Below, one piece after another: positions 8,553 through 21,337 of a stretch of 64,000 nucleotides of DNA. Below the pieces are notes generated by a model, which saw nothing but the letters and a program-made list of their open reading frames with translations, did not search any database and was not told the origin of the DNA. The stretch's first letter is position 1. Every line of letters starts with the position of its first letter. This DNA is from Variovorax paradoxus (GTDB taxonomy: Bacteria; Pseudomonadota; Gammaproteobacteria; Burkholderiales; Burkholderiaceae_C): the NCBI RefSeq assembly GCF_024734665.1, contig NZ_CP102931.1:2850001-2914000 (forward strand). The letters are read 5' to 3'. The position numbers were made by a program, and so were the translations under genes.

Positions 8553-11500
8553 TTGATTTCCAACGCGGCCCCCGAGGCCCCATCGACCGTGACGCAGCCC
8601 GCACCTCAAGCCCTTCCTGTCGTAACCATGTTCGAGGGCGGCAGCGCGCTCAGCGACTTCCGCGCACGCCAGCTGTTGCCGAAGCTCCAGGCCATCGAGC
8701 CGCGCATCGAGGGCATTTCGGCCCGTTTCGTGCACCTCGTGGTCACCGATGCGGCGCTGGATTCGGCCGGCCGCGAGCGCTTTGCGGCGCTGCTGACCTA
8801 CGGCGAGCCCTTCGAGGCGCCGGCCAAGGCGGGCACCTCGGTGGTGGTCACGCCCCGCCTGGGCACGGTGTCGCCCTGGGCTTCCAAGGCCACCGACATT
8901 GCCCACAACTGCGGCCTGGCCTTGCGCCGGGTCGAGCGCGTCACTCAGTACCACCTGAAGCTCAAGGCCCCGCTGATCGGCAAGGCCCCCGTGCTCGAAG
9001 GCGACACGCTGGCCGCCGTGGCCGGCCCGCTGCACGACCGCATGACCGAATCGGTGCTGGCCACCGTCGATCAGGCCGCAAGCCTGTTCAGCGAACTGCC
9101 TGCCCAGCCGATGGCGCAGGTCGACGTGCTGGCCGGCGGCCGTACGGCGCTGGTGGCAGCCAACACCGGTTTCGGTTTGGCGCTGGCCGAGGACGAAATC
9201 GACTACCTGGTCGACGCCTTCACCCGCCTGGGCCGCAATCCCAGCGACGTCGAACTGATGATGTTCGCGCAGGCCAACAGCGAGCACTGCCGCCACAAGA
9301 TCTTCAACGCCGACTTCACCATCGACGGCAAGGCGCAACCCCAAAGCCTTTTCTCGATGATCCGCCACACCGAGAAGCAGAACCCGCAGCACACGGTCAT
9401 CGCCTATGCGGACAACGCCTCGGTCATGGAAGGCGCGACCGTCGAGCGCTTCATTCCCGCCACCGGCTCGCAGAGCTATCAAAAAGATAGCGCCCTGAGC
9501 CACGTGCTGATGAAGGTCGAGACGCACAACCACCCGACCGCCATTTCGCCGTTTCCGGGCGCCTCGACCGGCGCGGGCGGCGAGATTCGCGACGAAGGCG
9601 CCACTGGCCGCGGCTCCAAGCCCAAGGCGGGCCTGACCGGCTTCACCGTGTCGAAGCTCTGGCCTGAAGAAGGCCACTACGGCAAGCCCGAGCACATCGC
9701 CAGCCCGCTGCAGATCATGACCGAGGGCCCGCTGGGCGGCGCAGCGTTCAACAACGAATTCGGCCGTCCCAACCTGCTGGGCTACTTCCGCGAGTACGAG
9801 CAGACCGTGGCGAGCGACCTCGATACCGTGCAGCGCGGCTATCACAAGCCCATCATGATCGCGGGCGGCCTGGGCAGCATCGATGCCACGCAGACCAAGA
9901 AGATTCGCTTCCCGGCCGGCTCGCTGCTGATCCAGCTCGGCGGCCCCGGCATGCGCATCGGCATGGGCGGCAGTGCCGCCAGTTCGATGGCCACCGGCGC
10001 CAACGCGGCCGAGCTCGACTTCGACTCGGTGCAGCGCGGTAACCCAGAAATCGAGCGCCGTGCGCAGGAGGTCATCAATCACTGCTGGCAGCAGGGCGCG
10101 GCCAACCCGATCCTGGCGATCCACGACGTGGGCGCGGGCGGCCTGAGCAACGCCTTCCCCGAGTTGACCAACGACGCCGGCCGCGGCGCGCGCTTCGACC
10201 TGCGCGCCGTGCCACTCGAAGAATCGGGCATGGCGCCGAAGGAAATCTGGTGCAACGAAAGCCAGGAGCGCTACGTGCTGGCCATCGCGCCCGAATCGCT
10301 CGACCAGTTCAAGGCCTTCTGCGAGCGCGAGCGCTGCCCGTTCTCGGTGGTCGGCGTGGCGACCGAAGAGCGCCAACTGCTGGTGGCCGACGAGGGTGCG
10401 GCGGTGCAGCCGGTCGACATGCCGATGGACGTGCTGCTCGGCAAGCCGCCCAAGATGCACCGCGACGTCAAGACCGTGGCCCGCAGCTTCAAGCCGCTCG
10501 ACCTCACGGGCGTCGACCTGCAGAAGGCCGCCATCGACGTGCTCGCGAATCCGACCGTGGCCTCGAAGCGCTTCCTCATCACCATCGGCGACCGCACCGT
10601 GGGCGGCCTGAGCCACCGCGACCAGATGGTCGGCCCATGGCAGGTGCCCGTGGCCGACTGCGCCGTGACGCTGGCCGACTACAAGGGCTTCGCCGGCGAA
10701 GCCATGAGCATGGGCGAGCGCACGCCGCTGGCTGCGCTCGACGCGCCGGCTTCGGGCCGCATGGCCGTGGCCGAAGCCATCACCAACCTGCTGGCCGCAC
10801 CGATCGAACTTTCGCGCGTCAAGCTGTCGGCCAACTGGATGGCCGCCTGCGGCGAGCCCGGCGAAGACGCCGCGCTGTACGAGACCGTCAAGGCCGTGGG
10901 CCTGGAGCTGTGCCCGGCGCTGGGCGTGTCGATTCCGGTCGGCAAGGATTCGCTGTCGATGCGCACGCAATGGAAGGACGGCGCCGAGGCCAAGAAGGTC
11001 ACGTCGCCCGTGAGCCTGATCGTTACCGCCTTCGCCTCGCTGGCCGACGTGCGCGGCACGCTCACGCCGCAGCTCGACGCTGAAGAGGCCGACACCACGC
11101 TGGTGCTCATCGACCTAGGCCAGGGCAAGCACCGCATGGCCGGCAGCATCCTCGCGCAAACGCTGGGCCAGAGCGGCGACACCGTGCCCGACCTCGACGA
11201 CCCGGCGCAGCTTGTGGCGCTGGTCAACGCCGTGAACGCCCTGCGCGCCGACGGCAAGATCCTCGCAATGCATGACCGCAGCGACGGCGGCCTGTTCGCC
11301 ACCGCCTGCGAAATGGCCTTTGCCGGCCACGTCGGCGTGGCGCTGAACGTCGACATGCTCGTCACCGAAGGCGACGGCATCTCCGACAGCCGCATGGAAA
11401 CCGGCGACGCCAAGAACTGGGCGCAACAGGTCAGCGTGCGGCGCGAAGAACTCACGCTCAAGGCGCTGTTCAACGAAGAGCTGGGCATGGTGCTGCAGGT

Positions 11501-12596
11501 GCGCACCGCCGAGCGCAACGACGTCATGCAGGTGCTGCGCACCCACGGCCTCAGCACGCACAGCCACTTCGTCGGCAAGACCCGGCCCGCCAGCTCCGCC
11601 ATGGACGCGGGCAAGGGCAAGGTCGAAGTCTGGCGCGATGCCAAGTCGGTGTTCAGCGCGAGCCTGCACGACCTGCAGCAGGTGTGGGACTCGGTCAGCT
11701 GGAAGATCGCTCGCGAGCGCGACAACCCCGCCTGTGCCGATGCCGAGCACACTGCAGCCGGCGTGCCGAGCGATCCGGGCATGCATGTGTTCCTGCCGAA
11801 CGCACAGCCTGCCGCGCCGGCCATTCTGCAGTCGCGCCCCAAGGTCGCCATCCTGCGCGAGCAGGGCGTCAACTCGCACGTCGAGATGGCCTATGCCTTC
11901 ACCGAGGCCGGCTTCGAAGCCTTCGACGTGCACATGACCGACCTGCAGACGGGCAGGGCGGACCTCGCCAACTTCAAGGGCGTGGTCGCCTGCGGCGGCT
12001 TCAGCTATGGCGACACGCTGGGCGCCGGCATCGGCTGGGCGCGCAGCATCACCTTCAACCCGAAGCTGGCCGAGCAGTTCAAGACCTTCTTCGGCCGCGC
12101 CGACACCTTCGGGCTGGGCGTGTGCAACGGCTGCCAGATGTTCGCCGAGCTGGCCGACATCATTCCGGGCGCCGAGGCCTGGCCGCGCTTCACCACCAAC
12201 CAGAGCGAGCGCTTCGAGGCGCGCCTGTCGATGGTCGAAGTGCTCGAATCGCCGAGCATCTTCTTCGCGGGCATGGCCGGCAGCCGCCTGCCGATCGCGG
12301 TGGCGCACGGTGAGGGCTATGCCAACTTCAAGCATCGTGGCGACGCCGCCAAGGCCATCGGCGCGATGCGCTTCGTGGACAACCACGGCCAGCCCACCGA
12401 GCAGTACCCGTTCAACCCCAATGGCAGCGCCAACGGCCTGACTTCGGTGACCACGCCGGACGGCCGCTTCACCGCGGTGATGCCGCACCCCGAGCGCGTG
12501 TTCCGCAACATCCAGATGAGCTGGACCTCGGGCGACAAAAGCGATCTGAGCCCGTGGATGCAGATCTGGCGCAATGCGCGCCGCTGGGTGGGCTGA
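8553..12596 (+). CDS. purL: Phosphoribosylformylglycinamidine synthase PurL
   Basis: Large-type FGAR amidotransferase (fourth step of purine synthesis), using glutamine and ATP. About 1347 residues if the first TTG is used. A GTG (8589) or an ATG (8628, [17 protein letters not shown]) are alternatives. The ATG best fits the usual N-terminus, but only the GTG has even a weak upstream GAGG, so the start is uncertain. The PurS-like N-domain is followed by two AIR-synthase-type halves with HSEHCRH-like NSEHCRHK and the ATP-site [13 protein letters not shown]. The C-terminal class I glutaminase has GVCNGCQMF (nucleophile Cys) and MPHPERVF. A bidirectional hairpin terminator follows 30 bp after the stop. 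Confidence 0.96.
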   Translation: MISNAAPEAPSTVTQPAPQALPVVTMFEGGSALSDFRARQLLPKLQAIEPRIEGISARFVHLVVTDAALDSAGRERFAALLTYGEPFEAPAKAGTSVVVTPRLGTVSPWASKATDIAHNCGLALRRVERVTQYHLKLKAPLIGKAPVLEGDTLAAVAGPLHDRMTESVLATVDQAASLFSELPAQPMAQVDVLAGGRTALVAANTGFGLALAEDEIDYLVDAFTRLGRNPSDVELMMFAQANSEHCRHKIFNADFTIDGKAQPQSLFSMIRHTEKQNPQHTVIAYADNASVMEGATVERFIPATGSQSYQKDSALSHVLMKVETHNHPTAISPFPGASTGAGGEIRDEGATGRGSKPKAGLTGFTVSKLWPEEGHYGKPEHIASPLQIMTEGPLGGAAFNNEFGRPNLLGYFREYEQTVASDLDTVQRGYHKPIMIAGGLGSIDATQTKKIRFPAGSLLIQLGGPGMRIGMGGSAASSMATGANAAELDFDSVQRGNPEIERRAQEVINHCWQQGAANPILAIHDVGAGGLSNAFPELTNDAGRGARFDLRAVPLEESGMAPKEIWCNESQERYVLAIAPESLDQFKAFCERERCPFSVVGVATEERQLLVADEGAAVQPVDMPMDVLLGKPPKMHRDVKTVARSFKPLDLTGVDLQKAAIDVLANPTVASKRFLITIGDRTVGGLSHRDQMVGPWQVPVADCAVTLADYKGFAGEAMSMGERTPLAALDAPASGRMAVAEAITNLLAAPIELSRVKLSANWMAACGEPGEDAALYETVKAVGLELCPALGVSIPVGKDSLSMRTQWKDGAEAKKVTSPVSLIVTAFASLADVRGTLTPQLDAEEADTTLVLIDLGQGKHRMAGSILAQTLGQSGDTVPDLDDPAQLVALVNAVNALRADGKILAMHDRSDGGLFATACEMAFAGHVGVALNVDMLVTEGDGISDSRMETGDAKNWAQQVSVRREELTLKALFNEELGMVLQVRTAERNDVMQVLRTHGLSTHSHFVGKTRPASSAMDAGKGKVEVWRDAKSVFSASLHDLQQVWDSVSWKIARERDNPACADAEHTAAGVPSDPGMHVFLPNAQPAAPAILQSRPKVAILREQGVNSHVEMAYAFTEAGFEAFDVHMTDLQTGRADLANFKGVVACGGFSYGDTLGAGIGWARSITFNPKLAEQFKTFFGRADTFGLGVCNGCQMFAELADIIPGAEAWPRFTTNQSERFEARLSMVEVLESPSIFFAGMAGSRLPIAVAHGEGYANFKHRGDAAKAIGAMRFVDNHGQPTEQYPFNPNGSANGLTSVTTPDGRFTAVMPHPERVFRNIQMSWTSGDKSDLSPWMQIWRNARRWVG

Positions 12597-12626
12597 TCGA
12601 CACAAGCCCGCCACGCGGCGGGCAAC

Positions 12627-12654
12627 AAAAAAGCGGCCCGCGGGCCGCTTTTTT
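12627..12654. terminator. Bidirectional rho-independent terminator between purL and the parvulin gene
   Basis: A perfect 28-nt palindrome: six A, then GCGGCCCG, its complement CGGGCCGC, then six T. Read from either strand it is a GC stem followed by a U-run, so it can end both purL and the convergent isomerase gene. Confidence 0.92.
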
Positions 12655-12677
12655 CATGGGGCTGCAAGGCTCCGGTC

Positions 12678-13463
12678 TTACTCGACCTTGGCCTTGGCGC
12701 GCAGATCCTCTTGGTACTTCTGCAGGCGCTGCTGCTGCAGCTGCTGCGTGATTTGCGGCTTCACTTCTTCCAGCTTCGGCAGTTGGGCCTGGCGGATGTC
12801 GTCGACGCGGATGATGTGATAACCGAACTGGGTCTTGACCGGGGCGGGGGTGGTTTCGCCCTTCTTGAGCTTGATCATCGCTTCCGAGAACTCGGGCACG
12901 AAGCTCGCGGGGTTGGCCCAGTCGAGGTCGCCGCCGTTGGCGCCCGAACCCGGGTCCTTGCTCTGCTTCTTGGCGATGTCTTCGAACTTGGCACCCTTCT
13001 TCAGGTCGGCCATGATCTTCTTGGCCTGGTCTTCGGTCTCGACCAGGATGTGGCGGGCCTTGTATTCCTTGCCGCCGTTGGCCGCCACGAACTTGTCGTA
13101 CTCGGCCTTCACGTCTGCGTCCGAGACCGGGTTGGTCTTGCGGTAGTTCTCGAACAGCGCGCGGATCAGGATGGCCTGGCGGGCGAGTTCGAGCTGGTTC
13201 TTGTAGTCGTCGCTGGCGTCCAGGCCCTGCTTTTGCGCTTCCTGCATGAACACTTCGCGAGCCACAATTTCCTCGCGCAGCTGGCTCTGCATTTCAGGCG
13301 TCACCGGACGGCCTGCGGCTGCCAGTTGCTGGGCCAGAACGTCCATGCGGGCCTTGGGCACCGGCTTGCCGTTCACGATGGCTGCGTTCTGCGCCAGAGC
13401 CGCCATGGACGTGGCACCGAGCAGCACTGCGGCCGCGACGGCCTGCAAGATTTGTTTTTTCAT
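12678..13463 (-). CDS. Periplasmic parvulin-type peptidylprolyl isomerase (PrsA/PpiC-like)
   Basis: A 261-residue exported folding catalyst. The signal peptide MKKQILQAVAAAVLLGATSM is predicted to end at ALA-24. An N-terminal SurA-like helical region (about 30-130) precedes a parvulin domain (about 133-235). The domain contains ARHILVETEDQAKKI, FEDIAKKQSKDPGS, GGDLDW and TQFGYHIIRVDD, the conserved active-site segments. A Gln-rich coiled C-terminus follows. The frame is open ~65 codons upstream of MKKQ, but that part is not signal-like; the chosen ATG gives a clean signal peptide. It converges on purL and shares its terminator. Confidence 0.9.
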   Translation of the reverse strand: MKKQILQAVAAAVLLGATSMAALAQNAAIVNGKPVPKARMDVLAQQLAAAGRPVTPEMQSQLREEIVAREVFMQEAQKQGLDASDDYKNQLELARQAILIRALFENYRKTNPVSDADVKAEYDKFVAANGGKEYKARHILVETEDQAKKIMADLKKGAKFEDIAKKQSKDPGSGANGGDLDWANPASFVPEFSEAMIKLKKGETTPAPVKTQFGYHIIRVDDIRQAQLPKLEEVKPQITQQLQQQRLQKYQEDLRAKAKVE

Positions 13464-13590
13464 GGAATGAATATCGAGCTGGAAAGGAAATGCGCGTGTA
13501 GGAAAAGGCGCGGGAAAGAAAGCGGGGATATCGGAGAAAAGAAGGGGAGCAACGGCCGGTGCAAACGCGGCGTGCGATCCGGTGGACGAC

Positions 13591-13869
13591 TCAGAGCACC
13601 TCGATGGCGATGGCGTGCAGACCCTGTGCGATAAAAACCTGGAGGGCATCATACACAAGCCGATGTCGCGCCACGCGGGGCTTCCCTTCGAACAGAGGGG
13701 AGGCGATGCGCACGCGGAAATGGGTGCCGCGGCCCTCCGCGTTGGCGCCCGAATGGCCTGCGTGGGCGGCGCTCTCGTCGATCACTTCGAGCTGCGTGGG
13801 GGCAAGCGCCTTGCGCAACGCGGCTTCGATGTCGGCGGCTGTGGGCAGCAGTGCGGTGCTCGTCGTCAT
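13591..13869 (-). CDS. BolA family protein
   Basis: A 92-residue BolA-type protein; family members act as transcription regulators or as partners of monothiol glutaredoxins in Fe-S handling. The characteristic stretch is [20 protein letters not shown], followed by [16 protein letters not shown], with the conserved His of the HR-VY motif. Its ATG overlaps the yciB stop (ATGA). It is the last gene of the selO-msrB-yciB-bolA chain. The ~127 bp that follow separate it from the isomerase gene. Confidence 0.87.
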   Translation of the reverse strand: MTTSTALLPTAADIEAALRKALAPTQLEVIDESAAHAGHSGANAEGRGTHFRVRIASPLFEGKPRVARHRLVYDALQVFIAQGLHAIAIEVL

Positions 13870-14408
13870 GCCGTCGGCTTGTCTTCGTTCTTCAGGTGCG
13901 GCGCGATGTACAGGCCCTGCGCCACCAGGAAGACGATGGGGAACACATAGCCCCAGAGCTTGAAGTTGACCCAGGCCTCGGTCGTGAAGTACGCCGCCAC
14001 GTAGCCGTTGATGATGGCCATGAACAGGCAGTAACCGATCCACGCCACATTGAGCCGCCCCCAGATGCGGTCGGGTAGCTCCAGCTGCGAGCCCAGCAGC
14101 ATCTTCAGGAAGTTCTTCTTCAGCGCCCAGAGAGCCACGGCCAGCGCAATGGCCATGGCGCCGTACAGCACCGTCGGCTTCCACTTGATGAAGCGGTCGT
14201 CGTGCAGTGCCAGCGTGAGCGTGCCGAACAGCAGGATCAGCACCAGCGTGGCCTTCTGCATAGCCTGCAGCTTGCGCTCGGTGGCGTAGATGATCGCCAT
14301 CTGCACGACAGTGGCGGCCATCAGCACGCCGGTGGCGGTGTAGATGTCGCCGAGCTTGTAGGCGCCGAAGAACAGCAGGATCGGGAAGAAGTCGAGGAGC
14401 AGTTTCAT
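13866..14408 (-). CDS. yciB: Inner-membrane protein YciB (septation protein A family)
   Basis: A 180-residue polytopic membrane protein, typical YciB length, with about five hydrophobic segments beginning at [20 protein letters not shown]. Family landmarks include [17 protein letters not shown] and [11 protein letters not shown]. YciB is linked to envelope integrity and cell division; the biochemical role is not settled. The start is fixed by the four-base overlap with the msrB stop; the stop overlaps the bolA start. Confidence 0.92.
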   Translation of the reverse strand: MKLLLDFFPILLFFGAYKLGDIYTATGVLMAATVVQMAIIYATERKLQAMQKATLVLILLFGTLTLALHDDRFIKWKPTVLYGAMAIALAVALWALKKNFLKMLLGSQLELPDRIWGRLNVAWIGYCLFMAIINGYVAAYFTTEAWVNFKLWGYVFPIVFLVAQGLYIAPHLKNEDKPTA

Positions 14409-14815
14409 TTTTTCTGGAAGTCGAGCGACGCCGAATTCATGCAGTAGCGCAGGCCGGTTTCGGTGGGGCCGTCGGGAAACACGTGGCCCAGGTGGGCACC
14501 GCAATTGGCGCACACGTTCTCGGTGCGCACCATGCCGTGCGAGCGGTCGACGATGTTGCGGATGGCACCGGGCACGGCTTCTTCCGAGAAGCTGGGCCAG
14601 CCGCAGCCAGCGTCGAACTTGGTCGTCGACTCGAACAGCTTGGCGCCGCAGCACACGCAGTGATACGTGCCGTCGTCCCAGTGCGCTTCGTACTTGCCGG
14701 TGAAGGGGCGTTCGGTGGCCGCGTGGCGCGTTACCTCGAAGGCCACGGGCTCAGCGCCTTTTTCAGCGAGCAGGGCTTTCCATTCGGCGTCGGTTTTCTG
14801 TACGGGAGTGGTCAT
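14405..14815 (-). CDS. msrB: Peptide-methionine (R)-S-oxide reductase MsrB
   Basis: Reduces methionine-R-sulfoxide in proteins. At 136 residues it is a normal stand-alone MsrB. Zinc-binding CxxC pairs are C53/C56 and C102/C105. The GCGWPSF motif carries C71, a likely resolving Cys. Catalytic Cys125 is in [10 protein letters not shown]. No signal peptide, so cytosolic. The ATG overlaps the selO stop by four bases, joining two genes with oxidative-stress functions. Confidence 0.95.
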   Translation of the reverse strand: MTTPVQKTDAEWKALLAEKGAEPVAFEVTRHAATERPFTGKYEAHWDDGTYHCVCCGAKLFESTTKFDAGCGWPSFSEEAVPGAIRNIVDRSHGMVRTENVCANCGAHLGHVFPDGPTETGLRYCMNSASLDFQKK

Positions 14816-16311
14816 GATGAGCAGCTGATTTCGATCGTGGAGGCCCAGTCGGGCGGGAAGCCGGCCAGTGCGTCGGCGTCGGGATGTTCTTCAAATGGGG
14901 ACTGGAGCACAGCCAGCAAGGTTGCCACAGCCGAGTGGTCCTTTTGCTGACTTGCTTCGATGGCTTGCTGCCCCAGGTGGTTCCGCAACACGAATCTGGG
15001 ATTCGATTTGAGCATCAGATCGGCGGTTTGCGCGCGCCCAGCGGGCGTGTGGCGCTCCGAAAACGCTAGCGCCCACGCATCGAAACCCTGGCGGTCCAGG
15101 AACAGGTCGCGTACCGGCTCGATGTTGCCGTCGGCCATGTAGTTGGAGAGCCGGCGCCAGAAGATCGTGTAGTCGACCTTGCCCGCGGCCAGCAGCTTGA
15201 GCACACCCTCGATCAACGCGCGATCGCCTTCGCCCGCGTCGGCAAGGCCCAGCTTGGCGCGCATGCGGCCCTCGAACTCGTTCGGGAACACCGTCTTGTA
15301 AGACTCCAGCGCGGCCACTGCCACTTCCTGGTCGCCGATCAACGGCAGCAACGCCTGCGCCAGGCAGAACAGGTTCCAGTAGGCCACGTTGGGCTGTTGG
15401 TTGAAGGCGTAGCGCCCGTTGGTGTCGCTGTGGTTGCAGATGTGGCGCGGATCGAAGCCGTCGAGAAACTGGAACGGTCCGTAATCGATGGTGAGCCCGA
15501 GGATGCTCATGTTGTCGGTGTTCATCACCCCGTGGCAGAAGCCCACGGCCTGCCATTGGGCGAGCAGGGCGGCGGTGCGCTCGCTCACGGCTTCGAGGAA
15601 GGCTGCGTACGCATTGCCGTTGAAGCGGTCGGTGGTGCGGCACGCCGGGTAGTAGCGGTCGATGACGTAGTCGGCCAGCGCCCGCAACTCGTCTTCGCGC
15701 TGGTTGGCCGCGAAGTGCTCGAAGTGGCCGAAGCGGACGAAGCTCGGTGCCACGCGTGTCACGACGGCCGAGCTTTCCGGCTCCTCGCGGTACACGCGGG
15801 CGTCGGAGCCGGTCACGCACAGTGCGCGGGTGGTCGGGATGCCGAGACCGTGCATGGCCTCGCTGCAGAGAAACTCGCGGATGCTGGAGCGCAGCACCGC
15901 GCGGCCGTCGCCGCCGCGCGAGTAGGGCGTGCGGCCCGCGCCTTTCAGCTGCACTTCGAGCCCGCCCTCGGTCTCGCCGATCATGATGGCGCGCCCGTCG
16001 CCGAGCTGGCCGGCCCACACGCCGAACTGATGGCCGCTGTACACCGTGGCGAAGGGGCGGGTGCCGGCGATAGGCAGGCTGCCGGTCAGGGCCGCCAGCG
16101 TTGCATTCGACGAATGCCAATCAGGCGGCAGGCCCAGCTCGCGGGCGACGGCTTCGCTGCGGCCCACCCAGTACGGATCGGGCAGCGGCGTCGGTCGCAA
16201 TTCGGTGAGAAACGCCGGGCCAAGGGTGGCGAAACCGGGTTTCCAGCGCAGCCCCAGGTCCGCGACCTCGGTGTCTTCAGCAAGCAGGCTCATGGGCGGA
16301 TTGTCCGGCAC
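14812..16311 (-). CDS. selO: Protein adenylyltransferase SelO (YdiU/UPF0061)
   Basis: Pseudokinase-fold enzyme that transfers AMP to Ser/Thr/Tyr of target proteins and is tied to oxidative-stress responses. About 499 residues, normal for bacterial SelO. Family landmarks: [18 protein letters not shown], the [20 protein letters not shown] loop, [11 protein letters not shown] and DYGPFQFLD (metal and nucleotide site). The GTG start is preferred because AAGGGG lies nine bases upstream; the later ATG (16293) has no ribosome site. First gene of the four-gene chain. Confidence 0.93.
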   Translation of the reverse strand: MPDNPPMSLLAEDTEVADLGLRWKPGFATLGPAFLTELRPTPLPDPYWVGRSEAVARELGLPPDWHSSNATLAALTGSLPIAGTRPFATVYSGHQFGVWAGQLGDGRAIMIGETEGGLEVQLKGAGRTPYSRGGDGRAVLRSSIREFLCSEAMHGLGIPTTRALCVTGSDARVYREEPESSAVVTRVAPSFVRFGHFEHFAANQREDELRALADYVIDRYYPACRTTDRFNGNAYAAFLEAVSERTAALLAQWQAVGFCHGVMNTDNMSILGLTIDYGPFQFLDGFDPRHICNHSDTNGRYAFNQQPNVAYWNLFCLAQALLPLIGDQEVAVAALESYKTVFPNEFEGRMRAKLGLADAGEGDRALIEGVLKLLAAGKVDYTIFWRRLSNYMADGNIEPVRDLFLDRQGFDAWALAFSERHTPAGRAQTADLMLKSNPRFVLRNHLGQQAIEASQQKDHSAVATLLAVLQSPFEEHPDADALAGFPPDWASTIEISCSS

Positions 16312-16368
16312 AGCGCGTAACCCCTTGCCAAGCGGGCCATCGCGGCCCCAGCACGTGACCTGGGAGGC

Positions 16369-17466
16369 TCAGGCAGCCAGCGGCGCGGGGCTGTCCCAGA
16401 TGCGCGCCCGGTACTGCGCCGGCGGAACGCCGAACCAGCGCTTGCAGGCGCGAAAGAAGTTGCTGGTGTCGACAAAGCCCAGCATGTCCGCCACGTCGGT
16501 CAGCGTGTGGCGGTCTTCCGCCAGGTACTGCTGCGCGAGTTCGCGGCGGGTGCGGTCGAGCAAGCCCTGGAACGACACCGACTCTTCCTGCAGCCGCCGC
16601 TGCAGTGTGCGCTCGGCCAGCCCCAAGCCCGAGGCCACGTCCTGCCGGCGCGGCTCGCCGTGCTGGAGCCGGCGTGCGATTTCGGCGCACACCAGGCTGC
16701 TGGTGGTGGTCTGGCCCAGCAGGTTCAGTTGATCGTCGAGCAGGTGCTCCTGCATCTCGCCGAGCACCGGGTGGAAGGTGGGCAGCGGCATCGTCATGTC
16801 GGCCGTCGACAGCAGCAGCCGGTTGGCGACGGCGTTGAAGCGCACTTCGCAGCCGAAGGCCTCGCGGTGCAGCCGGTCGTTGGCCGGCGCGGGGTAGACG
16901 AACTCCATGGCCAGCGGCTGCAGGTCGCGCCGCGTGAGCCACTGGCACTGCATGAGCACGGTCAGCAGGGCGTATTCGACGCGCTGGCGCGGAATCGGCA
17001 GGCTGCCGCCGGTGTGCTCCATCACCATCCAGCAGCCGCGCGGCTCGGGGTGCATCGAGAAGGCGGTCGCGTCCGAGATCACCGCCATGTAGCGCGTCAG
17101 CCGTGTGAGCGCAGCGCCCAGGTCGGGGCTGCAGGCCATGGCGTGACCGACCGTGCCCAGTTTGCTGTGCGTGGCGGCCAGGTCGCGGTGCAGGCCCAGA
17201 GTGGGCTTGCCGGCGCGCGCCACCGCGAGCTGCCAAAGCACCGAGATCTCGTCGACCGGGATGCGCGTGTTCTGGCGGTGCAGTGAATCGGGGTCGAAGC
17301 CGGCATCGCGCAACAGCGAAGGCACGTCCAGCCCCTCTGCCTCGAACATCGACAGCACACCCTCCAGCCACGCGGCCGAGCTGGTGCGCAGCTCCGGCTG
17401 CGGCATGCCGCCGGCCCGTCGCTGCGGCCCGCGCTGGCGGTGCGACAGGGAGGCTCCTGAAGTCAT
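16369..17466 (-). CDS. AraC family transcriptional regulator with arabinose-binding-like N-domain
   Basis: A 365-residue regulator of the OruR/ArgR-like AraC group: a ligand-binding domain (about 30-220) and a C-terminal double helix-turn-helix (about 255-355). HTH landmarks are GLAERTLQRRLQEE and DVADMLGFVDTSNFFRACKRW. The ligand is unknown. The start MTSGASLSHRQ is chosen because the upstream frame is low-complexity and overlaps the promoter of the divergent esterase gene. It is divergent from the esterase/acyl-CoA synthetase genes, so it may control them; inference from position only. Confidence 0.87.
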   Translation of the reverse strand: MTSGASLSHRQRGPQRRAGGMPQPELRTSSAAWLEGVLSMFEAEGLDVPSLLRDAGFDPDSLHRQNTRIPVDEISVLWQLAVARAGKPTLGLHRDLAATHSKLGTVGHAMACSPDLGAALTRLTRYMAVISDATAFSMHPEPRGCWMVMEHTGGSLPIPRQRVEYALLTVLMQCQWLTRRDLQPLAMEFVYPAPANDRLHREAFGCEVRFNAVANRLLLSTADMTMPLPTFHPVLGEMQEHLLDDQLNLLGQTTTSSLVCAEIARRLQHGEPRRQDVASGLGLAERTLQRRLQEESVSFQGLLDRTRRELAQQYLAEDRHTLTDVADMLGFVDTSNFFRACKRWFGVPPAQYRARIWDSPAPLAA

Positions 17467-17599
17467 TCGTTTGGCTTCCTTGCGATAGCGGTGAAAACGA
17501 CGCCGGTTTCTAGAATTTTTTTGCGTGCTCGGCGGCCCGGAGTATGGGTGCCGCGCACCAGGCCAGGAATTCCGATTAACCCGGTGTGGAGACAAAAAC

Positions 17600-19432
17600 A
17601 TGAAGACAGAGACAACGGCACAAAACCAGGGTGCAGCAAGAAAAACGGCGGTGGGCAAGGCCATCGCCACCATGGTGGCAGCGGCTGCCCTTGCGGCCCT
17701 CTCGGCCTGCGGAGGCGGATCGTCCGGTTCGTCCGGCTTCACCTTCCTGCCGAGCGCGCCCCCACCGGCGCCGGCGCCCCCGGCCCCGCCTCCAGCCGAT
17801 GGCCCGATGGTCCGCCAGACCACGGCCGGCAAGATCGAAGGCGTGGACGACGGCGCCACCTCGGGCACTTACTACTGGAAGGGCGTCCCGTTCGCCCAGC
17901 CGCCCGTGGGCGCGCTGCGCTGGCGCGCACCGGTCGCGCCCGAAGCCTGGAGCGGCATCCGCCAGACCGCCAAGTTCGGCAACGCCTGCCTGCAGATCGG
18001 CCGCATCTTCAGCCCCGGCCTGAACAACACATACGACGCCACCATCGGCACCAACCTCGGCAAGCCGGTCGGCAGCGAAGACTGCCTGTTCGTCAACATC
18101 TGGCGCCCGGCGACGGACGAGAAGAATCTGCCGGTGCTGCTGTTCGTGCATGGCGGGAGCAACATCTCGGGCTACACGGCCGACCCGCTGTACGACGGCG
18201 CCAAGCTGGCGAAGGCCGCCAACGCGGTGGTCATCACCGCCAGCTATCGGCTCGGCATCCTGGGCTTCCTGAACATGCCGCAGCTACGACCGGGCGGCAC
18301 CGCGGGGGACGACTCGGGCAACTTCGCGCTGCTCGACAACATGGCGGCGCTACGGTTCATCCAGAACAACGTCGCCAACTTCGGCGGCGATCCAGGCAAC
18401 GTCACGCTGTCGGGCGAGTCGGCCGGCGCCACCAACCTGCTGTCGGTGATGACTTCGCCGATGGCCAAGGGCCTGTTCCACAAGGCCTTCGAGATGAGCG
18501 GCGGTATTTCGCTCGCGAGCAACCTGCCGCCCGGTACGCTGCCTTCGCTGTCGCCGGCCTCGACCTCGCTTGCGCAGGGCGCAGCCATCCTGGAGAAGCT
18601 GCTCGTTGCAGACGGCACCTCGGCCGATGCAACCGCTGCCAAGGCCTACATCGCCACCCGCACGCCGGAGCAGATCGCCGAGTACCTGCGCGCGCAGGAC
18701 GGCGGCAAGATGCTGGGCACCGTGGTCGCCGCAGGGTTGGGCTCGGTCGGGCCCATTCCCGATGGCACCGTGATCCCGACCGACCCCATCGGTGCCATCG
18801 CGGCCGACCAGTACCTGAAGGTGCCCATGCTCGCGGGCAACACGCGCGACGAGGGCAAGCTCTTCGCGTCGCTGCTGGGGACCATCGGCTTTCCGACCTC
18901 GGGCTGGATCGTCAACGACGCCCAGCGCTTCTCGCTGATGTTCAACTTCGACCCCGATGCCGCACCCACGCTCACCGTGAACGACATCATCGACCCGTTC
19001 TACCTTCCGGTAGACAAGCTCGGCACTGGCTACAACGCAGCCACCGCGCTCGTCACGAAGGGGCTGTTCGAGGCCAACCGCAGCAACCTGCTCGACACGA
19101 TGAAGACGCGCCAGTCGAACATCTGGCATTACCGTCTCGACTGGTCGCAGGAAGCGGCGCCGTGGAATGACGTGTATGGCGCCTCGCACGCCTTCGATCT
19201 GCCGTTCGTGTTCGGCAATTTCGGCCCCTCGGTGCTGTCGAACGTCATGGGCGGCAAGGCCAATGAGAAGGGGCGGCTCGCGCTGTCGAACGCCGTCATG
19301 GCCAGCATCGGCGCCTTCATGCGCAAGGGCGATCCGAACACGCCCGAACTTGGTGCGACCTGGGCGCCGTGGCCGTCGCAATTGCTGCTCGACGCCACGC
19401 CGCTGGCGGCCAGGATCACGCCGGTGCAATGA
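17600..19432 (+). CDS. Type B carboxylesterase, predicted lipoprotein
   Basis: A 610-residue alpha/beta hydrolase of the carboxylesterase/para-nitrobenzyl esterase family. The N-terminus has basic residues, a hydrophobic stretch and a lipobox LSAC, followed by Gly/Ser- and Pro-rich linker sequence. It is thus probably anchored at the envelope. The catalytic serine is in SGESAGATN; the oxyanion HGGS sequence (VHGGSNISG) precedes it; EDCLFVNIW is a family signature. The start is set by GGAG nine bases upstream of MKTETTAQ. It faces away from the AraC regulator. The substrate is unknown; ester-linked acids released here could feed the acyl-CoA synthetase downstream. Confidence 0.88.
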   Translation: MKTETTAQNQGAARKTAVGKAIATMVAAAALAALSACGGGSSGSSGFTFLPSAPPPAPAPPAPPPADGPMVRQTTAGKIEGVDDGATSGTYYWKGVPFAQPPVGALRWRAPVAPEAWSGIRQTAKFGNACLQIGRIFSPGLNNTYDATIGTNLGKPVGSEDCLFVNIWRPATDEKNLPVLLFVHGGSNISGYTADPLYDGAKLAKAANAVVITASYRLGILGFLNMPQLRPGGTAGDDSGNFALLDNMAALRFIQNNVANFGGDPGNVTLSGESAGATNLLSVMTSPMAKGLFHKAFEMSGGISLASNLPPGTLPSLSPASTSLAQGAAILEKLLVADGTSADATAAKAYIATRTPEQIAEYLRAQDGGKMLGTVVAAGLGSVGPIPDGTVIPTDPIGAIAADQYLKVPMLAGNTRDEGKLFASLLGTIGFPTSGWIVNDAQRFSLMFNFDPDAAPTLTVNDIIDPFYLPVDKLGTGYNAATALVTKGLFEANRSNLLDTMKTRQSNIWHYRLDWSQEAAPWNDVYGASHAFDLPFVFGNFGPSVLSNVMGGKANEKGRLALSNAVMASIGAFMRKGDPNTPELGATWAPWPSQLLLDATPLAARITPVQ

Positions 19433-19546
19433 GCCGCTTCGTTCAATCGTGCAGTGCGGGTTTGTGTCATTGTGGAAGTGGCCGAAGCTTGCGTGAATCC
19501 GTTGTCCGCAGGTTTTCATGAAGTCATTTCACATAGGAGTTCGTAG

Positions 19547-21190
<1,644 letters not shown>

Positions 21191-21221
21191 AGACAAGGAC
21201 ACGAGCCAAGCCCACCCGCAC

Positions 21222-21303
21222 TGTCGCCTACGCGATAGGAAAGCCGCTCCGGCGGCCTTCCTTCCGGGCATTCCCTGTGCGGCGAAAAAAAGGGCGCTTG
21301 TAC
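21222..21303 (+). promoter_or_regulatory. Repeated leader element, copy 1 (before first binding-protein gene)
   Basis: Three blocks recur in the same order ahead of both tandem binding-protein genes: TGTCGCcTaCGCGATAG, CGGGCATTCCCTG and CGCTTGTAC. Here the gaps are 26 and 17 bases; in copy 2 they are 27 and 17. The last block ends 34 bases before the ATG. This is either a shared promoter/operator region or a structured leader kept since the duplication. Confidence 0.6.
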
Positions 21304-21337
21304 GCTGGCATTCCGCCTTTCACACTGGAGACTCTTC

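Noticed and set aside
8529..10970. 813-codon minus-strand frame opposite purL
   Set aside because: Shadow of purL; same antisense composition and no motifs.
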